The notes under the pieces: generated by a model
Seen by the model: only the letters and a program-made list of their open reading frames with translations
Databases searched by the model: none
Told to the model about the DNA's origin: nothing
Made by a program: the position numbers and the translations under genes
Shown here: piece after piece, positions 1 to 8,050 of the stretch
How the letters are laid out: each line of letters starts with the position of its first letter
How positions within the stretch are numbered: position 1 is the first letter of the stretch
Source of the DNA: an uncultured Ignavibacteriota bacterium
GTDB taxonomy: Bacteria > Bacteroidota > Ignavibacteria > UBA10030 > UBA8401
Direction: 5' to 3'
Assembly (NCBI GenBank): GCA_903861125.1
Contig: CAIOTF010000031.1
Coordinates: 1 to 64,000, forward strand
Length of the DNA stretch: 64,000 nt

Positions 1-2842
1 CTACACATTTGCAGGATGGAACACCGCAGCGGACGGTTCAGGAACATCTTACACTGACGCTGTTTCATATTCATTTACATCAAGCGTGACACTCTACGCA
101 AAGTGGACGATCAACAGCTATGCGGTAACCTTTGATAAAAACACCGGCACTGGATCGATGAGCATCCAGAACTCGAACTATAATGTCGCAGCAAATCTTA
201 CGAGCAACACATTCACGAAGACTGGCTACACTTTTGCAGGATGGAACAGTGCAGCGGACGGTTCAGGAACATCTTACACTGACGCTGTTTCATATTCATT
301 TGCATCAAGCGTGACACTCTACGCAAAATGGACGATCAACACCTACGCCGTGACATTTGACAATAACACAGGCAGTGGTACGATGAGCGATCAGAGCGCT
401 AACTACAACATCTCGACAGCTCTGACAACAAACACATTCACGAAGACCGGATATACGTTCTCCGGGTGGAACAGTGCGGCGAATGGTTCAGGAACATCTT
501 ACGTAGACGGTGCAAATTATGACTTCACCGCGAACATGACACTCTACGCACAGTGGACAATCGTTCAACATACGGTCAGCTTTAATGCAAACACCGGCAG
601 CGGTTCGATGAGTAGCCAGACGGAGAACTACAATAGGCTCACGTCGCTCAAAATGAATGCGTTCACAAAAACGGGATATACATTCTCCGGATGGAACACC
701 GCAGCAAATGGTTCCGGAACATCTTACGTAAACGGAGCTAGTTATAACTTCACCGCAGACATGACACTCTACGCGCAGTGGACCAGCAACATCTACGTAG
801 TGACTTTTGATGCGAACACCGGCAGCGGTTCGATGAGCGATCAGAGCGCTAACTACAACATCTCGACAGCTCTGACATCAAACGCATTCACGAAGACTGG
901 TTACACGTTTGCAGGATGGAACACCGTCGCTGTAAGCGGAGGCGTTGACTACGCAAATGGTGCCTCGTATCCCTTCACGACGAGCGGTACTCTATACGCA
1001 CAGTGGACGATCAACAGCTACTCGGTAACCTTTGATAATAACACCGGCACTGGATCGATGAGCATTCAGAGTTCGAACTACAATGTTGCAGCCAATCTTA
1101 CAGGCAACACATTCACGAAAACCGGCTATACGTTTGCAGGTTGGAACACTTCCGCGGACGGATTAGGAACATCTTACGCTGACGCTGTTTCATATTCATT
1201 TACATCAAGCGTGACACTCTACGCAAAGTGGACGATCAACAGCTACGCGGTAACTTTTGATAAAAACACCGGCACTGGATCGATGAGCAGTCAGAACTCT
1301 AACTATAATGTCGCAGCAAATCTTACGAGCAACACATTCACAAAGACCGGGTATACGTTTGCAGGATGGAACACTTCCGTGGACGGATTAGGAACATCTT
1401 ACACTGACGCTTCTTCGTATCCCTTTACTGCAAGCGTGACACTCTACGCGAAGTGGACAATCAACAGCTACGCGGTAACCTTTGATAATAACACTGGCAC
1501 TGGATCGATGAGCATCCAGAGTTCGAACTACAATGTTGCAGCCAATCTTACAGCCAATACATTCACGAAAACCGGCTATACGTTTGCGGGATGGAACACT
1601 TCCGCGGACGGATTAGGAACATCTTACACTGACGCTGTTTCATATTCATTTGCATCAAGCGTGACACTCTACGCAAAATGGACGATCAACAGCTACGCGG
1701 TAACCTTTGATAAAAACACCGGCACTGGATCGATGAGCGTCCAGAACTCGAACTACAATGTTGCAGCCAATCTTACGAGCAACACATTCACGAAGACAGG
1801 GTATGCGTTTGCAGGATGGAACACCGTCGCTGTAGGCGGAGGCGTTGCCTACGCAAATGGTGCCTCGTATCCCTTCACGGCGAGCGGTAATCTCTACGCA
1901 CAGTGGACAATCAATTCATACACTTTAACATATAGCTCTGGGCCAAACGGAACCATTACCGGAACCTCTCTACAGAACGTCAATCACGGAGCAAGTGGAA
2001 CAGCGGTGACAGCAGTAGCGGCTTCGGGATATCATTTTGTCGACTGGAGCGATGCATCAACAAGTAATCCGAGAACCGATGAAAGCGTCACGGGAAATAT
2101 CTCCGTCACGGCAAATTTCACAATCAATCAAATACGCTTTGCAGTAAAAGTATTCTTGCAGGGTCCATATAACAGCGGAACAGGATTAATGAATACCACA
2201 CTCTGTAATGATGGTATTCTTGCTTCTCATTTTCCGACCGATGCACTACCATATCATGCAGTAGACAGCATTAACATTGAAATACGTGATTCATTGACGA
2301 CGGCTGGGTCATTGGTCAGAAAGTCAATACCAGCATGGCTAATGCCGGATGGTTCGATAAGAAGTTTTAGTGATACGGCTAATGGATATGTTACCATTGA
2401 CACAACGTCTGGAAGTTATTACGTGATCATTCACCATCGCAATCACATTGCAATCATGAGCTCAACATCAATTTCACTAACCGCTGATCTCACTACATAT
2501 GATTTTACAACTGCAATGGTTCAAGCATATGGTGTGGTGACCACCGCGTTGACAACGCCGATGGCTGAGTTAACCGGATCGGGACCATTTGGAATGTTTG
2601 CCGGTGATATTAATGGTAATGGACAAATAAAACTGAGTGGTGCATCAAATGACAGAGGTTTGATCTATGTAAGAATTGGCGGAGGCGCTGTCGGTGCGAC
2701 CGTTTCCGGTTATTTCCCGGAAGATACAAACATGGATGGAACTGTAAAATTCATTGGTTCAAAAAATGATGCTGGAATAATATATATGAATATTGGAAGC
2801 GGAGTTACCGGAGCGGTCCGTAACACACGGGTTCCTCAATAA
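1..2842 (+). CDS. InlB-type repeat surface protein, 5' end outside window
   Basis: The reading frame is open from base 2, so the gene starts upstream and only its last ~946 codons are seen. It consists of tandem 75-residue Listeria-Bacteroides (InlB B / Flg_new type) repeats, each with a core like TFTKTGYTFAGWN and a closing TLYAKWT. The last regular repeat ends near 1909. A divergent repeat of the kind with YSSGPNGTITG follows (about 1910-2130), then a module starting VKVFLQGPYN that I know from the C-terminal region of Bacteroidota surface proteins. The tail (about 2590-2840) holds two Asp/Asn-rich, dockerin-like Ca-binding repeats, GDINGNGQIKLSGASNDRG and a weaker copy around EDTNMDGTVKF. 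No T9SS sorting domain is visible at the C-terminus, unlike the next gene. Inferred role: an extracellular adhesin-like or structural protein. The fold call is strong; the function is not known. Confidence 0.85.
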   Translation, partial: YTFAGWNTAADGSGTSYTDAVSYSFTSSVTLYAKWTINSYAVTFDKNTGTGSMSIQNSNYNVAANLTSNTFTKTGYTFAGWNSAADGSGTSYTDAVSYSFASSVTLYAKWTINTYAVTFDNNTGSGTMSDQSANYNISTALTTNTFTKTGYTFSGWNSAANGSGTSYVDGANYDFTANMTLYAQWTIVQHTVSFNANTGSGSMSSQTENYNRLTSLKMNAFTKTGYTFSGWNTAANGSGTSYVNGASYNFTADMTLYAQWTSNIYVVTFDANTGSGSMSDQSANYNISTALTSNAFTKTGYTFAGWNTVAVSGGVDYANGASYPFTTSGTLYAQWTINSYSVTFDNNTGTGSMSIQSSNYNVAANLTGNTFTKTGYTFAGWNTSADGLGTSYADAVSYSFTSSVTLYAKWTINSYAVTFDKNTGTGSMSSQNSNYNVAANLTSNTFTKTGYTFAGWNTSVDGLGTSYTDASSYPFTASVTLYAKWTINSYAVTFDNNTGTGSMSIQSSNYNVAANLTANTFTKTGYTFAGWNTSADGLGTSYTDAVSYSFASSVTLYAKWTINSYAVTFDKNTGTGSMSVQNSNYNVAANLTSNTFTKTGYAFAGWNTVAVGGGVAYANGASYPFTASGNLYAQWTINSYTLTYSSGPNGTITGTSLQNVNHGASGTAVTAVAASGYHFVDWSDASTSNPRTDESVTGNISVTANFTINQIRFAVKVFLQGPYNSGTGLMNTTLCNDGILASHFPTDALPYHAVDSINIEIRDSLTTAGSLVRKSIPAWLMPDGSIRSFSDTANGYVTIDTTSGSYYVIIHHRNHIAIMSSTSISLTADLTTYDFTTAMVQAYGVVTTALTTPMAELTGSGPFGMFAGDINGNGQIKLSGASNDRGLIYVRIGGGAVGATVSGYFPEDTNMDGTVKFIGSKNDAGIIYMNIGSGVTGAVRNTRVPQ
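110..1909 (+). repeat. Tandem 225-bp coding repeats (InlB-type), eight full units
   Basis: Eight complete 225-bp units start at 110, 335, 560, 785, 1010, 1235, 1460 and 1685; a partial unit precedes them at the window start. Units at 1010 and 1460 share the variant FDNNTGTGSMSIQSSNYN, while those at 110, 1235 and 1685 share FDKNTGTG with QNSNYN, giving a two-unit (450 bp) higher-order period. The second half of the unit at 1685 matches the second half of the unit at 785 almost base for base (around 1801-1906 and 901-1006). Units at 335-785 are more divergent. The pattern fits duplication plus recombination between units. Confidence 0.9.
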
Positions 2843-2886
2843 AATAGGCAACAGTTCTAAACAGAACATTAATGAAAAGGTCTCTT

Positions 2887-4029
2887 ATGAAAAATCTCTT
2901 TGTATTGATAATATTTGTGCTCCTTGGCGTTGAAAGTGCGAAGGCTAACAACGGCGGCAAAGTTCAGGCAGGCATATTTGCCACCGGAAATGTTTTGACC
3001 ATAAAAGCGAAACCTGCTTCGGATTACAGTGAAACATCCGTAGATAATGTTGTCTTTGCTCTTCGATGGTCAAGTACGTATTCCGGAGTTACTGTAAGCG
3101 AAATCACCTCTTCATTCGGTCTGGCAAAGGAGGGTACGACTTGGACATCCGGCGGCTTTGTTTACCAGGATTATTCCTCTATAAGCCTGACGCCGATATC
3201 ATGGACAAGTAGTTCGGAATATGTATTAGGGACAATAACAGTAAGCGGAATTTCAGGTACAGGCACTTTTGAAATAGCACCGTATGGGACGGCACTAAAT
3301 CCAGTTATTGGCGACAATGATGACTGGTACATTTCAATCGGTGGTTTTGATAGAACTCCAACGACTGGAACGGGAACGGGTGGCGAACTAAGTGAGTTCT
3401 ACCAGGCGAACGTCTCCAATGTGGCACTTCCTGTTGAATTAACTTCATTCACTGCAATCTCAAAAGGCCGCAATGTTCAGCTTGTCTGGAACACCGCCAC
3501 CGAAACAAACAACTACGGTTTTGAAATACAGAAAACTAGTCACCCTGAGCAAGTTCGTCCCGATGTAATCGGGACGAACGCGTCGAAGGGCGAGTGGACC
3601 AAGATCGGTTTCGTAGAAGGGAACGGCACAACCAACGCACCAAAGTCGTATTCCTTCACCGACAAATCCGCTCCGGGCAAAACATCATACCGATTAAAAC
3701 AGATCGACCGCGACGGCAAGTTTGAATATTCGCAAACCGTTGAATTTACCGCGATCAGCACACCGAAAGAATTTGCACTCGAACAGAACTATCCCAATCC
3801 GTTCAATCCGTCGACAACGATCAACTATCAGCTGCCGGTAGCCAAACACGTAACGTTAAAGATCTATGACGCTATCGGACGAGAAGTATCGACACTGGTG
3901 AACGAAGTGAAAGATGCGGGATATTATTCTGCGCAGTTCGACGGCGCACGATTATCGACCGGAATTTATTTTGCAAGATTATCATCATCAGGGAAAACGC
4001 AAATGAGGAAATTGATTCTGATGAAATAA
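2887..4029 (+). CDS. T9SS-secreted protein with C-terminal sorting domain
   Basis: About 380 residues. An upstream in-frame ATG exists at 2872, but AAAAGG sits six bases before the ATG at 2887, so I prefer that start. It gives a signal peptide MKNLFVLIIFVLLGVESAKA. The middle has no domain I recognise. From about 3435 a segment typical of this group's T9SS cargo begins (LPVELTSFTA, then NNYGFEIQK, then IGFVEGNGTTNAPKSYSF). The C-terminus is a Por-type sorting domain: NYPNPFNPSTTINYQL, then GREVSTLVNE, then STGIYFARL and final basic residues RKLILMK. T9SS would export it and attach it to the surface or release it. Between FEIQK and WTKIGF lies an in-frame insertion of about 20 residues coming from a palindromic DNA element. 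It follows the InlB-repeat gene by only 44 bases and is probably co-transcribed. Confidence 0.88.
   Translation: MKNLFVLIIFVLLGVESAKANNGGKVQAGIFATGNVLTIKAKPASDYSETSVDNVVFALRWSSTYSGVTVSEITSSFGLAKEGTTWTSGGFVYQDYSSISLTPISWTSSSEYVLGTITVSGISGTGTFEIAPYGTALNPVIGDNDDWYISIGGFDRTPTTGTGTGGELSEFYQANVSNVALPVELTSFTAISKGRNVQLVWNTATETNNYGFEIQKTSHPEQVRPDVIGTNASKGEWTKIGFVEGNGTTNAPKSYSFTDKSAPGKTSYRLKQIDRDGKFEYSQTVEFTAISTPKEFALEQNYPNPFNPSTTINYQLPVAKHVTLKIYDAIGREVSTLVNEVKDAGYYSAQFDGARLSTGIYFARLSSSGKTQMRKLILMK
3539..3597. repeat. Palindromic REP-like element inserted in frame in a T9SS cargo gene
   Basis: The core at 3553-3579 is a perfect 12-bp inverted repeat (GTTCGTCCCGAT / ATCGGGACGAAC) around a 3-base loop. 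It is flanked by CACCCTGAGC (3541-3550) on the left and GTCGAAGGGCGAG (3582-3594) on the right, which pair imperfectly through CCCT/AGGG. The element is read through in frame as about 20 residues between two conserved parts of the T9SS C-terminal region. The shape recalls REP elements and the coding palindromes of Rickettsia; that comparison is by analogy only. I saw no second copy in the window. Confidence 0.7.
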
Positions 4030-4037
4030 TCGGTTTG

Positions 4038-4090
4038 AAACCTTGTCAAAGTACTGTTGCACTGTTGGTATTACCTTGACAAGGTTTTCT
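4038..4090 (+). terminator. Probable rho-independent terminator after the T9SS gene
   Basis: A perfect 12-bp inverted repeat AAACCTTGTCAA (4038-4049) / TTGACAAGGTTT (4076-4087) with a 26-base loop ends in a short T-rich stretch, nine bases after the stop codon. The loop is long for a canonical terminator, but position and symmetry fit. Confidence 0.6.
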
Positions 4091-4189
4091 TGGAAAGAAA
4101 CATAAGACATCAGCCTTTGCTTGTTCATAATCCCGATCTTTTCAATTTGCACTATCAATTGTCTGTTTTTTATTCCCTAATGGTAAATA

Positions 4190-4229
4190 CCCCACAGCTT
4201 GTTTGCAGGACCACTTGGTGGCTGTGGGG
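4190..4229. other. Strong hairpin in the 4.03-4.37 kb intergenic region
   Basis: CCCCACAGC (4190-4198) and GCTGTGGGG (4221-4229) form a perfect GC-rich 9-bp stem. The 22-base loop holds a smaller stem (ACC/GGT near 4210-4220). It lies about 145 bases upstream of the decayed lipoprotein gene. No T-run follows, so a terminator is unlikely; a leader RNA structure or a relic palindrome is possible. The rest of this ~340-bp gap, apart from the terminator at 4038-4090, holds nothing I can identify. Confidence 0.45.
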
Positions 4230-4373
4230 ATGATTTATTGTTACATAAAGATGTACAGTTATCCTGTATGCATCGTAAAACGGGTGAATTATGTATGAAA
4301 ATGATAACAGATCTTTTGGTATGATTGTTCACATTATAGAAAGATTTCATTCATCACCAGTCAATAAAATATT

Positions 4374-5616
4374 ATGAACAAACATATTCTTTTCTCCCTT
4401 CTTGTTGCTCTGCTCTTTGCCTCGTGCGAAAAAGATGACGTTGTAAAACCGCAGAATTACAAATTCGTTTTCCAGTTCATCACTGAAAATTATAAACCTT
4501 TGAATTATCAGGAAGGGACGGAGATCAAGGGGCTTGCACCCGATCTGCTGCGGGAAATTTGCACAGATCTCAATATTCCGTTCGACGTCTCCGTTCTGCC
4601 GTGGGAACAGGGTTACCAGGCCGCATTAAAAAACAGTAACGCAATGTTCTTCTCCACAATATTAAATTCAACAAGAAAGGATCTCTTTAAGTGGGCCGGA
4701 CCGATCGCATCGATTGATTGGGAATTTTATGCGGCTTCTCCGTCCAGCGCCACACTCACTTCGCTGGATCAGGCCCGGTAGGTTCGGAGGATCGGCGTGA
4801 TAAAGGATTACGCTATCGAGCAGTATCTTGTGCAGCAGGGATTTACCAATCTTGTCTATGTCGACAATACGGGCGATGCGTTCACCAAACTGCTCAGGGG
4901 CGATATTGATCTTTTTCCGTCAGACAGGATATCGGCGGAAGCTGCTTTGCAATCCAACGGAAAAACAATCTGGTCCGTTACACCGTTAATGACGATCATT
5001 ACCGATCTGGTGTACTTCGCATTCAACAAAAAGATCCCCGATGATGTCGTTGCAGATTTTCAGCGGGAGATAGACAAGATGAAGGCGAACGGAAAACTTT
5101 CTGCACTGTACCAGAAATACATGAACCAGCAGACTGATCCGGCGGCATTGCAGGTCTACACTGAACAGTACCCGCCCCTTACATACCGGAACAGTTTACG
5201 GTGAAATTACAGGATTCGGAACCGATCTTGTGAAGGAGATCATGAAAAGAAACGGCGTAATGTATCCCATCACAATCTCTCTCTGGAGTAACGCGTATAC
5301 AATGGCGCAGAACAACCCGAACTTCTGTCTTTTCACCATGGACCGTACCACGGCAAGGGATACGCTGTTCCAATGGGTAGGACCGCTTGGAAGTAACAAA
5401 ACATATTTCTATATAAAGGCAGGTTCCGGAATATCGATCGCGTCGATCGATGCGGCTAAGAAACTGACAGCGGTAGGAACCGTCAGCTCCTGGTTCTCCG
5501 ATCAGCATCTGAGGCAGTTGGGATTTACAAATCTTGTTTCCGATCCCGATCCCGTGGTCATGGCGGGAAAATTGATGCGCGGAGAGATCAGCGCGTTTGT
5601 TTGTTCGTCGGCGTGA
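4374..5616 (+). pseudogene. Decayed tandem solute-binding lipoprotein (SBP_bac_3-like)
   Basis: The N-terminus MNKHILFSLLVALLFASCEK is a lipoprotein signal with lipobox FASC. Two copies of an amino-acid-type periplasmic binding domain follow, about 4450-5150 and 5155-5616; GIVKDY-like VIKDYAIEQYLVQQGFTNLV in copy one matches SSWFSDQHLRQLGFTNLV in copy two. Three lesions are visible. An in-frame TAG at 4779-4781 falls inside the continuous alignment (SLDQAR-stop-VRRIGVIKDY; AAG to TAG would explain it). A one-base frameshift near 5185 separates PPLTY from TGTVYGEITGFGTDLV. Copy two stops after KLMRGEISAFVC, about 80 residues short of copy one. TAG is an ordinary stop in this genome (rimP, aroA and the ABC gene end with it), so recoding is unlikely. 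Sequencing error could explain one lesion but hardly all three. Confidence 0.85.
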
Positions 5617-5862
5617 GCACTTCTTTTGCGCCAACAAATATACATCCTGTTGATTCTATATTCATAACGGAGTACATTTGCCACACACAGAAACATTTTT
5701 CGTAGGCACTTGCTGTGAATTGGATACAGGGAACTTCGGTTTCATCATAATATCTTCCTTCTTTCCATCCACCGACACTGCAGGGAATAATAAATTCTGG
5801 TAAATCAAGACACAATCGTTTTGTTGAATTGTGTGGGTGCATATATTGTAGAGGAGTGCTGC
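5617..5862. other. Short intergenic stretch with a possible reverse-strand remnant
   Basis: On the minus strand an open frame runs through 5588-5935 and contains a Cys- and aromatic-rich stretch (for example GGWKEGRYYDETEVPC and YEKCFCVWQMY). It has no recognisable start, Shine-Dalgarno site or family, and it runs into both neighbours. It may be a relic of what truncated the lipoprotein gene, or chance. Confidence 0.2.
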
Positions 5863-7554
5863 ATGAGAATAGTATTGACGTTCGTATTGATAATGTTTTT
5901 GATTGACTGGAGTCTGTCACAGAATGTAGAATCATATGTGCGTTTCCGTGTTCGCGGAAATTCAGAATTACGAAAATTGTCGAACACAGTTTCCATCGCT
6001 GGTGTTGCAGGTGATACGGTCTTTACATTCGTGAGCGAGCTGGAGAAGTCCACATTGCAAGCGATGGGATATGTTCTTGAAGAACTTCCTTTGCCGGGAA
6101 GAATCGATCCGCACGTGATGGCGAAATCTCCAACGGAAATGACAGAATGGGACCGGTATCCAACATATCAAACGTATCTTGAGATGATGCGCAATCTGGC
6201 GATGCGGTATCCCGCATTGTGTCAATTGGACACGATCGGCTTGTCTGCGCAGGGCCGGTTGATCCTTGCATTGAAGCTCTCGAAGAATGTGGCGGTCCGC
6301 GAAGACGAACCGCAGTTACTCTACTCTTCATCCATGCACGGCAATGAGCTGACAGGGTATATTTTGCTTCTTCGTCTGGCTGAGTATCTTCTTTTTAACT
6401 ATGGAAGAGTAACCCCCGAAGCAATGCGTGCCACCGCGCTTTTGGATAACATGGAGATATTTCTCAATCCGCTCTTTAATCCGGACGGCGCATACAGACT
6501 GGGCGGGGACACAACCATCAGCAACGCAACGCGTGGCAATGTGAACGGGGTCGATCTGAACAGGAATTTTCCAGACCGTATCTCCAGTCCATCCAACGGC
6601 ACGCGTAACCGTCAGCCGGAAACCGCAGCTATGATGCGGTGGACATTCAAACATAATTTTTCCATCTCGGCAAATTTTCACGGCGGAGCCCTGGTAGCAT
6701 TGTATCCATGGAGCGCCGGCGTCCCAAGCGGGGAGTATGCCGCCTGTCCAGACGACAAGATTTTCATCTATCTTGCCAAAGTCTATGCAACTCAAAATCC
6801 AAACATCGTCCGGGGCGGTTTTAAGGATGGCATCTCCAACAGCTGCGATTGGTACGAAGTGCTGGGAGGACGGCAGGACTGGATGTATGTCTGGCAGGGA
6901 GGTCATGAATTAACAGTAGAAGTGTCCAACCAATACATTGTTCCTGATTCACTCCTTCCTTCTTTCTGGAACAATAACAAAGAATCGATGCTCGCCTATC
7001 TTGAGCAAGGATTTAAAGGAATCCGCGGACGTGTTACCATTGCCGGCGGTACACCGGTGAAAGCGTTCATCAATATTCTTGAAATTCCGGGCTCAACTGT
7101 CTACTCGGATGCCTCCGTCGGAACATTTCATCGTCCTCTGCTTCCAGGAACGTATACGTTTATCGCAAGTGCTTACGGGTATCAAAACGATACAGTACGG
7201 AATGTCGTCGTTACAGATTCCGGTGCTACCAGAGTGGATGTTGTTTTGCAGTTGGTCACTGATATCGGTAATGTGACTCCGAAATTTCCCGCGAGATATT
7301 CGCTGGAACATAATTTTCCAAATCCCTTCAATCCGTCCACAACAATTCGTTACTCTCTTCCGTCATCCGCAAAAGTAAAACTTGCCGTTTACGATCTGCT
7401 CGGGCGCGAAATTGCAACACTGGTGAACGAAGAACAGAGCGCCGGTTGGAAAGAAGTGCAGTGGAACGCTGCATCTTTGTCGAGCGGGATTTATTTTTAC
7501 GAACTGACTGCGGGCACTTATGTTGAAGTGAAGAAATTAGTGTTGTCGAAATAA
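5863..7554 (+). CDS. Secreted M14 zinc carboxypeptidase with T9SS sorting domain
   Basis: The frame is open from 5821, but the ATG at 5863 has GAGGAG seven bases upstream and gives a signal peptide (MRIVLTFVLIMFLIDWSLSQ), so I start there (563 residues). Zinc ligands are in HGNE (H159, E162) and FHGG (H273). The substrate motif GVDLNRNF (about 229-236) and the catalytic Glu in TVEVSN (E353) are intact, so it should be an active M14 metallocarboxypeptidase. A carboxypeptidase-regulatory-like beta domain follows (about 385-470, IRGRVTIAGG to VVLQL). The C-terminus is a T9SS sorting domain with NFPNPFNPSTTIRYSL and SSGIYFYEL. Predicted role: extracellular trimming of C-terminal residues from peptides, attached to the cell surface. 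It is monocistronic as far as can be seen. It is distinct from the second M14 protein at 49.1 kb, which lacks a signal. Confidence 0.93.
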   Translation: MRIVLTFVLIMFLIDWSLSQNVESYVRFRVRGNSELRKLSNTVSIAGVAGDTVFTFVSELEKSTLQAMGYVLEELPLPGRIDPHVMAKSPTEMTEWDRYPTYQTYLEMMRNLAMRYPALCQLDTIGLSAQGRLILALKLSKNVAVREDEPQLLYSSSMHGNELTGYILLLRLAEYLLFNYGRVTPEAMRATALLDNMEIFLNPLFNPDGAYRLGGDTTISNATRGNVNGVDLNRNFPDRISSPSNGTRNRQPETAAMMRWTFKHNFSISANFHGGALVALYPWSAGVPSGEYAACPDDKIFIYLAKVYATQNPNIVRGGFKDGISNSCDWYEVLGGRQDWMYVWQGGHELTVEVSNQYIVPDSLLPSFWNNNKESMLAYLEQGFKGIRGRVTIAGGTPVKAFINILEIPGSTVYSDASVGTFHRPLLPGTYTFIASAYGYQNDTVRNVVVTDSGATRVDVVLQLVTDIGNVTPKFPARYSLEHNFPNPFNPSTTIRYSLPSSAKVKLAVYDLLGREIATLVNEEQSAGWKEVQWNAASLSSGIYFYELTAGTYVEVKKLVLSK

Positions 7555-7571
7555 AATTCTATCTCTAATTT

Positions 7572-7602
7572 AAGCCTTCTCTAACTCGGCAGGCTTTGTT
7601 GT
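7572..7602 (+). terminator. Weak terminator candidate after the M14 gene
   Basis: AAGCCT (7572-7577) pairs with AGGCTT (7591-7596), and TGTTGTTT follows. The stem is short and the loop has 13 bases, so this is tentative. Confidence 0.4.
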
Positions 7603-7872
7603 TTCAAGCTACCGTTCATTCTAAATTTGATGAGCCTCAAAATTGACAGGTTTTGGGTGTTCAATCCCTCCCGATACTTACTATCCGCCAGGTTTATTTT
7701 GTTGTGTGTTGGCCTATGTTCTGGAACAGTGCATCAACATACGATGATCGTTGTGTGTATTAATATTTTAAAATTCAATTAAAATATTGAATATACTTGC
7801 AACGAAAGAGAAACTTCAATACATTTAATTGTTCCAAATAGTAACATCGGTTTTTTACCAATAGTTTTCAAT
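7603..7872. other. Intergenic region upstream of tRNA-Leu
   Basis: No open frame with a start and ribosome site is visible. The second half is AT-rich. A weak sigma70-like pair, TTGCAA (7797-7802) and TACATT (7820-7825) with 17-base spacing, could drive the tRNA, but it lies 48 bases upstream of the mature 5' end. Nothing else stands out. Confidence 0.3.
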
Positions 7873-7957
7873 GCCGGGATGGCGGAATTGGTAGACGCGC
7901 TGGACTCAAAATCCAGTTCCCTTTAAAGGAGTGCCGGTTCAAGTCCGGCTCTCGGTA
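7873..7957 (+). tRNA. tRNA-Leu (anticodon CAA)
   Basis: A complete class II tRNA of 85 bases. The acceptor GCCGGGA pairs with TCTCGGT with two G-U pairs. The D-loop region is GGCGGAATTGGTAGACGC. The anticodon arm CTGGA-CTCAAAA-TCCAG gives anticodon CAA (reads UUG). The long variable arm TCCCTTTAAAGGA is typical of Leu, and the T arm is GCCGG-TTCAAGT-CCGGC. The discriminator is A, and CCA is not encoded. Confidence 0.97.
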
Positions 7958-7965
7958 CAAACTAT

Positions 7966-7997
7966 AAAGTCATTCGTTGCACGAATGACTTTTTTAT
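7966..7997 (+). terminator. Intrinsic terminator of tRNA-Leu
   Basis: A perfect 12-bp stem AAAGTCATTCGT / ACGAATGACTTT with a TGC loop is followed by a T-run, starting nine bases after the tRNA. Confidence 0.9.
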
Positions 7998-8050
7998 TTT
8001 CAATTGACGGAGGTTTAGCGTAACTTTTTACTATTGAATCAATTATCCCA

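Noticed and set aside
110-1909. Regular 225-bp repeats as a CRISPR-like or satellite array
   Set aside because: The frame is open throughout and each unit translates to an InlB-type protein repeat; there are no unique spacers.
3540-3761. Antisense frame across the palindromic insertion
   Set aside because: It overlaps the conserved T9SS region and shows no protein features; it arises from the palindrome and codon bias.
4779-4781. In-frame TAG as a recoded or readthrough codon
   Set aside because: TAG ends several intact genes in the window (rimP, aroA, the ABC gene), and the same reading frame also carries a frameshift and a truncation.
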